A DNA stretch of 10,318 nt from Helicobacteraceae bacterium (GTDB lineage: Bacteria > Campylobacterota > Campylobacteria > Campylobacterales > SZUA-545): NCBI GenBank assembly GCA_003250175.1, contig QKHD01000159.1, positions 1 through 10,318 on the forward strand. Direction: 5' to 3'. Of the stretch, positions 5,884 through 10,318 are shown piece after piece. A program made the position numbers and the translations under genes. A model generated the notes under the pieces. The model worked only from the letters and a program-made list of their open reading frames with translations. It did no database searches and was not told where the DNA came from. Numbering within the stretch: the first letter of the stretch is position 1; every line of letters begins with the position of its first letter.

Positions 5884-7926
5884 TCAGAATCGGTAGGTCA
5901 CATCAAACCAGGGTAAAAAGGGCAGATCATAGACGTACTCATAATCGCTGTAGTCGTCCTCGTATTCGATTCCCACAACGTTTTTGTGCAGGGTGGCGTT
6001 CATCAGCTCAAAGCTCCATTCGAGTCTCGTATCGTCCGGATAGAGAATCTCCCGGGCGATTTTGAGGTTGAGGGTGTAGTAATCGGGCATGCGCTCGGAG
6101 AGGGTCGAGCCGTAGGTGGGGATGACGATGGTCTGGCCGTCGACGACGGTGGTGTTGCTGTTGTCCACCACGGGCGTATAGAGCTTGCCTGACTGGTATT
6201 TAAAGAGTCCGGAGAAGGTCCAGCCGCCCCCGAAACGGTAGCTTCCGCTAAGCTGCAGGGTGTGGGGGATTTCGCCGTAGAAGGGGTAGAGCTGGGTATC
6301 TTTGGTGCTGATCTGGCGCTTGGACTCCAAAAAGGAGTAGGCACCGTAAAGATAGAGGTTGCCCGCCCGTTTGCTGTAGGTCACATCGACCCCCTGCACG
6401 TAGCCCTCCCCTGCCGTGGCGTAGTAGGCGTTGGTCGTGTTGCTGTCCGGAACGGCCAAATCGAGGAACTTTTTATAATAGGGTTCGATCACGAACCACT
6501 CCCCCTCCTCCAGATCGTGGTGCAGGCTGAGGGTGTAGTGGTGGGCCTTTTCATACCCCAGGGCGTTGCTGCCGATCTCCGGAATGGTATAGGCACCGTT
6601 GGGCAGGGCCGTATAGACCCCGGCGGAGGCGGCCAGATTGGTGGATTCGGAGAAGGAGTAGACCACCGCCCCACGGGGGTCGACGGCGGAGCCGAAGTCC
6701 TGATAGTTGCTGTTGACCGCATTGATGCCATAGCGCACCTGCCAGTTGGCGTTGAGGCGGTAGAGGTCCTGGATAAAGAGGTTTTCCGATGTGGCCTTGA
6801 CCTCCTCATCCACATAACGCATGGGGCGGACACTCAGCGGCCCGCACTCCACGGCGTCGTCGCAGATGTCCGGAATCACCAGATCCAAAGGCAGCAGCAG
6901 ATGCATCAACGAAAAGCCCGCATTGATCTTGTGGGCTCCGGAGTCGTAGGTGGAGAGGTGGTAGAGGCCGTCCATGGTCATGGTCATATTGACCTTGTAG
7001 TCGGTAAAAATCTCCGTCTCCTGGTCGGAGCTGAGGCGGTAGATCAGGGTGTTGGCCTTGTAGTTGCCGCTGTCGTGCAGCCAGCGCAGGCCGGTCGTGG
7101 TAAAGCCGTATTTGGCGTAGACATCGCCCGTGGCGGCGGGGTCTTTTTCAGCGTTTTGCTGGGTGTTGATCCGCAGCTCGTCCCTGGCGGTGATGTTTTC
7201 AAAACTGACGCTGTCGTGCAGCCCCAGCTGGTGCGTGTAGATGAGCGTACCGTCATAGTAGTTGGGGAAGGTGCTGTAGGTGACGTCTTCCGTCAGCTCG
7301 CCGCTCTTTTCCATGAAGAGGTCAAAATAGCTGCGGCGTCCGCCGATAAAGAGCGCGCCCCGCTCGCCCACCCCCGTGTCGTACCCGAAACTGCTGTCAA
7401 ACACCCCCATGTGCACAAAACCGCGCCCGTCCCCCACCGGGTATTTGGGGGTAATATCCAGCACCCCGCCCAGGGTGTCCGAATAGGTGGCGTCAAAGCC
7501 GCCCAGGTAGGCGTCGATCTGCCGGATCGACTCCGGAGCGATCACCGAGTGCAGCCCGCCCATGTGAAACAGATAGCCGATGGGAAGGTGGTTGATCGTC
7601 GTCAGGGACTCCCTGGGTTTGGAGGCGTGGATCATCAGCTCGCTTCCGGAGCCGCCGTTGCTCACCCCGGCCATGTAGCTCACCGCCTTGACCGGGTCGC
7701 CCTGTACGCCCGGCAGTGCCAGCGCCTCCTCCGTTGTTAGCCGACGCTGGCCCGGAGCCTTGTTCAGATAGCTGTCGCTATTGAGATACTCCGGTGTTTC
7801 GAAGGTATCGGCCGGCGCCTCATAGCGCCCGCCGCCTCCGACGGTCAGGGTGTCCAGTTCCACCTGATCTTCCGCTATCAGCGGAAGGGTTGCGAGAAAA
7901 AGTAATTGCCCGATATGCTTTTTCAT
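5884..7926 (-). CDS. TonB-dependent-receptor-like outer-membrane protein
   Basis: A 680-residue outer-membrane protein. Residues 1-18 (MKKHIGQLLFLATLPLIA) are a signal peptide. DTLTV at 25-29 resembles a TonB box. A plug domain spans about 62-163, including MIHASKPRESLTTINHLPIG (98-117), HMGGLHSV and the IRQIDAYLGGFDATYSDTLG block typical of plugs. The rest is a 22-strand-type barrel ending in WFDVTYRF with a terminal Phe. A Cys pair in ICDDAVEC probably closes an extracellular loop. Such receptors take up metal chelates, cofactors or sugars using TonB energy; the ligand is unknown. The gene overlaps the upstream RND gene by 4 bp (ATGA) and has an AAGGAG about 10 nt before its ATG. The AEC gene follows after 1 nt. 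Confidence 0.9.
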   Translation of the reverse strand: MKKHIGQLLFLATLPLIAEDQVELDTLTVGGGGRYEAPADTFETPEYLNSDSYLNKAPGQRRLTTEEALALPGVQGDPVKAVSYMAGVSNGGSGSELMIHASKPRESLTTINHLPIGYLFHMGGLHSVIAPESIRQIDAYLGGFDATYSDTLGGVLDITPKYPVGDGRGFVHMGVFDSSFGYDTGVGERGALFIGGRRSYFDLFMEKSGELTEDVTYSTFPNYYDGTLIYTHQLGLHDSVSFENITARDELRINTQQNAEKDPAATGDVYAKYGFTTTGLRWLHDSGNYKANTLIYRLSSDQETEIFTDYKVNMTMTMDGLYHLSTYDSGAHKINAGFSLMHLLLPLDLVIPDICDDAVECGPLSVRPMRYVDEEVKATSENLFIQDLYRLNANWQVRYGINAVNSNYQDFGSAVDPRGAVVYSFSESTNLAASAGVYTALPNGAYTIPEIGSNALGYEKAHHYTLSLHHDLEEGEWFVIEPYYKKFLDLAVPDSNTTNAYYATAGEGYVQGVDVTYSKRAGNLYLYGAYSFLESKRQISTKDTQLYPFYGEIPHTLQLSGSYRFGGGWTFSGLFKYQSGKLYTPVVDNSNTTVVDGQTIVIPTYGSTLSERMPDYYTLNLKIAREILYPDDTRLEWSFELMNATLHKNVVGIEYEDDYSDYEYVYDLPFLPWFDVTYRF

Positions 7927-10318
7927 CGTGCGGTCTCTCCTTGTTGATTAATGTCGATACGGTTAATCACCGCGTAAAGGGTGGGAAGATAGAGCAGGTT
8001 GAGCACCGTCCCCCAGAGTAGTCCGAAACCCAGTGAAAGGGCTAGCGGCTGCAGAATCACCGCCTGCCCCGTGGCATAAAACATCAAGGTTGCCAGCCCC
8101 ACAAAAGTCGTCACCGTGGTGATCACGATGGGGCGCAGACGCAGCGACGCCCGGTAGAAAAAGTCCTTGGCCTCGTGGGTGCCTTTGAGAAAATCGAGCA
8201 TGATGATCCCGTCGTTGATCACCACCCCGGCCAGGCCCAGCATGCCGATCATGGAGGGCATGCTCAGATTGACCCCCATGATCATGTGGCCGATCAGCCC
8301 GCCCAGAATGGAGAAAGGGATGACCGACATGATCATCAGCGCGTACTTGATCTTCGGAAAAATGAAGAGTAGCACAATCAGGATACCAAAGAGTGCCGTA
8401 GCCACGATTTTGATCATCTCCGTGCGGAACTGCTCGTTTTTCTCCTGCTCGCCCTTGAGGCGGATGTCGATCCCTTCGTCTTCCAGGGCGGCAAAGAAGG
8501 GCTTGAGGCGTTTGAGTACCTCGTTGGCCGTGACCAGCTCCGGATTGACGTTGGCGTAGACCGTTTTGATAATCTCCCCGTTGACCTTCTCCAGCTTTTC
8601 GTAATCGACCCCCTCGTCGATGGTCACCACCTCATCGAGCCGAACCTTTCGGCCGTCGGGCAGGGGAATAAAAAAGCCCCTGAGTGCCGCGACGCTGTCT
8701 TTTCCAGAGGCGTAGGTGGTGATCTCGCCTACCCCGTCCCGGGTGTAGGTCATGGCCTGGCGGTTACCCAGAAAGTAGCGGCTCACCGCCTGGGCGATGC
8801 CGCTCTCCGTCAGCCCCAGCATCTCACCGTAGGGGTTGATGCGAAGAATCAGCTCCTTTTTGCCGTACTTGATGTTGTTGCCGATGTCCTTGGTGCCGGG
8901 AATACTCTCCAACTCGGCCTGGAGCTTGCGCACCCCCTCTTCCAGCTGGGCGTCGTTTTCGCCCACGAGGTTGATCTTGATATCCGCTTTGAGCAGTCCC
9001 GGACGGTCCGACGTGATGCCCAGCTCTTCCAGGCCGTACTCTTTTTTATAGGGCGCAATGATCTTCTTGATCTTTCCGGCGATCACCATGCTAGGCAATG
9101 TCCTGGTTTTGAGCGGATCGTCAAAGACGAAGGAGAAGGAGAGAATGGGGTTGATGTAGTGGTTGATCCAGTTCTCCTCCACCCGCTCACCCAGCTCTAA
9201 CGTGATATAAAAGAGGTTTTCCCCCGTCTCCGATTCGCCCAGCAGGTTGCGGCGGCTTCCGGAGCTGACCCCCACGGCACGAATCCCCAGCGCCTTCGCC
9301 TCGGCCATGATGCGCTGCTCGATCTGGGCGGCGGTCTTGGCGGTCTCATGCAGCGGGGTGCTGGCGTCGAGCTTTCCGGAGACGTAGACAAAATCCCCGT
9401 CATAACGGGGGAAAAACTGAAACTTCATGGCATCGAAGGTGAAGTAGGTGATGATGGGGATGGTCACCAGAAAGATCCCGATGCTGAACTTTTTATGCCG
9501 GATCAGGGCGTGCAGCATCGTGCTGTAGATGGCGTTGGGGCGGCTCCAGTCGCGGCTTTTTTCGCCTCGTTTAAAAAGCTCCTTGGCGTGCAGGGGCAAA
9601 AACAGAAAGCTCTCCAGCAGGGAGCCTATGAGCACCATGATCACCACCACCGGCACCAGATAGATAAACCGCCCCACTTCGTAGCTGAGCGAAAGCATGG
9701 GCAAAAAGGCGATAATGGTCGTCACCGTGGCCAGGGTGACGGGCAGCAGCATCTCCCGCACCCCTTTTAAAACCGCTTCGTTTTTCTCCAGCCCCTCGTC
9801 GATATGGCGCTGGATATTTTCCGAAACGACGATGGCGTCGTCCACCACAATCCCGATGACGATGAGCGCGCCCAGCAAGGAGACCAGATTGATGGTGGAG
9901 CCCTGGTAGTAGAGAAACAAAATCCCGATCACGAAGGCCAGCGGCACCCCCATGGTCACCACCAAGGCGGTTCGGAAGTTGATGAGATAGTACATGGTCA
10001 CAAAGACAAGGATCAGCCCCAGGGTGAGGTTGGACATGATCGTATCGAGCCGCGCCTCTACCCGGCGCGAACTGTCGTAGAAAAAGTCAAAACTCACCCC
10101 TTCGTAAAAGGGGGCGCGCTTGGCCACCATCTCTCTGAGCGCCTTGGCCATGGTGATGGCGTCTCCGGAGGGGTCTTTGGAAACGTTCAGGGTCAGGGTC
10201 GGCTGGCCGTTGTAGGTGGAGAGGGTGTTTTCCTGCGGGTAAAAGACATCCACGCGCGCCACGTCGCCCAGGCGGACAAAGCGGTCGCCTACTTTCAGCA
10301 TGGCGGACTCCCACCCGG
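7923..10318 (-). CDS. RND-family efflux permease, 5'-truncated by window edge
   Basis: About 797 C-terminal residues of an RND (AcrB/MdtB-like) inner-membrane pump. The frame stays open to the window end (Trp-Glu-Ser-Ala before the Met at 10301, which is internal). By comparison with AcrB about 230-250 N-terminal residues are missing. Numbering from that Met, the TM4 motif GIVVDDAIVVSENI (150-163) has both proton-relay aspartates (154, 155). The TM10 counterpart AGVVINDGIIMLDF has Asn-Asp (about 696-697) where AcrB has Lys940-Asn941, as in a large group of uncharacterised RND proteins. Two periplasmic porter regions are visible between the membrane bundles. The pump should export periplasmic or inner-membrane substrates by proton antiport, normally with an adaptor and an outer-membrane channel. 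Neither is in the window but they may lie upstream. Its TGA overlaps the next ATG. Confidence 0.92.
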   Translation of the reverse strand, partial: GWESAMLKVGDRFVRLGDVARVDVFYPQENTLSTYNGQPTLTLNVSKDPSGDAITMAKALREMVAKRAPFYEGVSFDFFYDSSRRVEARLDTIMSNLTLGLILVFVTMYYLINFRTALVVTMGVPLAFVIGILFLYYQGSTINLVSLLGALIVIGIVVDDAIVVSENIQRHIDEGLEKNEAVLKGVREMLLPVTLATVTTIIAFLPMLSLSYEVGRFIYLVPVVVIMVLIGSLLESFLFLPLHAKELFKRGEKSRDWSRPNAIYSTMLHALIRHKKFSIGIFLVTIPIITYFTFDAMKFQFFPRYDGDFVYVSGKLDASTPLHETAKTAAQIEQRIMAEAKALGIRAVGVSSGSRRNLLGESETGENLFYITLELGERVEENWINHYINPILSFSFVFDDPLKTRTLPSMVIAGKIKKIIAPYKKEYGLEELGITSDRPGLLKADIKINLVGENDAQLEEGVRKLQAELESIPGTKDIGNNIKYGKKELILRINPYGEMLGLTESGIAQAVSRYFLGNRQAMTYTRDGVGEITTYASGKDSVAALRGFFIPLPDGRKVRLDEVVTIDEGVDYEKLEKVNGEIIKTVYANVNPELVTANEVLKRLKPFFAALEDEGIDIRLKGEQEKNEQFRTEMIKIVATALFGILIVLLFIFPKIKYALMIMSVIPFSILGGLIGHMIMGVNLSMPSMIGMLGLAGVVINDGIIMLDFLKGTHEAKDFFYRASLRLRPIVITTVTTFVGLATLMFYATGQAVILQPLALSLGFGLLWGTVLNLLYLPTLYAVINRIDINQQGETAR

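Larger units (their letters stand above)
252..10169. repeat. Dispersed palindromic hexamer TCCGGA, 36 copies
   Basis: Counted by eye, first bases at 252, 299, 652, 755, 786, 1153, 1246, 1664, 1979, 2007, 2103, 2405, 2440, 3008, 3273, 3552, 3793, 3989, 4497, 4601, 4665, 5076, 5328, 5442, 6035, 6208, 6446, 6578, 6869, 6937, 7532, 7645, 8539, 9258, 9375 and 10164. A base-composition model at about 58% GC predicts near 3. Copies occur in all three codon frames and in both gene orientations, with one copy between genes (3552). By contrast I count about four ACCGGT, about four CCCGGG and one GCCGGC. Density is lower in the RND gene (4 copies in 2.4 kb). Confidence 0.85.

Noticed and set aside
6262..7740. 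Long open frame (492 codons) on the plus strand inside the TonB-receptor-like gene
   Set aside because: It is antisense to a well-supported gene, has a Val/Gly/His-rich composition with no recognisable motif, and arises from the GC-rich third-position bias of the opposite strand.
252..10169. TCCGGA copies as remnants of a transposon or a clustered regulator site
   Set aside because: Copies are evenly scattered through unrelated genes with no shared flanking sequence beyond the hexamer, so neither an element nor a promoter operator fits.

Overview
The window is a densely packed, GC-rich (mid-to-high fifties percent by eye) bacterial chromosome segment from a Gram-negative organism: it encodes outer-membrane barrels, a TonB-receptor-like protein and an RND permease. 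The mix of YchJ, a CvfB-type S1 protein, a LigB-type dioxygenase, an AEC carrier and short AT-rich promoters would fit a high-GC Campylobacterota or a gammaproteobacterium. I cannot fix the taxon from sequence alone. No RNA gene, IS element, CRISPR array or phage gene is visible. Genes fill almost every base; the only gaps are about 40-60 bp.

Layout. (1) Positions 1-1585, plus strand: the 3' end of an outer-membrane beta-barrel gene, a membrane-anchored protein of unknown function and a LysE/RhtB-family exporter, with spacings of 2 nt and a 1-bp overlap (one transcription unit). (2) Positions 1535-3541, minus strand: ychJ, a cvfB-like RNA-binding-protein gene and a secreted NodB-type polysaccharide deacetylase, overlapping by 8 and 4 bp. 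An extended -10 promoter lies just upstream of ychJ. The deacetylase gene converges on and overlaps the LysE gene by 51 bp. (3) Positions 3598-4980, minus strand: a ygiD-like extradiol dioxygenase gene with its own promoter and a palindromic candidate operator, then a small protein resembling the MotA cytoplasmic region. A perfect 10-bp inverted repeat covers the latter's ribosome binding site and start. (4) Positions 4977-10318, minus strand: a 5'-truncated RND permease, a TonB-dependent-receptor-like outer-membrane protein and an AEC-family carrier, joined by a 4-bp overlap and a 1-nt gap and closed by a strong intrinsic terminator.

Together the last operon looks like a transport locus spanning both membranes. 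The ychJ-cvfB-deacetylase unit mixes housekeeping and envelope functions.

The most striking signal lies outside the genes. The palindromic hexamer TCCGGA occurs 36 times, roughly elevenfold above a base-composition expectation, in all reading frames and in one intergenic gap. Other NCCGGN palindromes are rare. This is a HIP1-like, uptake-signal-like or methylation-linked genome signature. Other points of interest are a dioxygenase with two plausible starts, one adding a twin-arginine-like signal peptide, and a promoter whose -35 box sits in the loop of the preceding gene's terminator.
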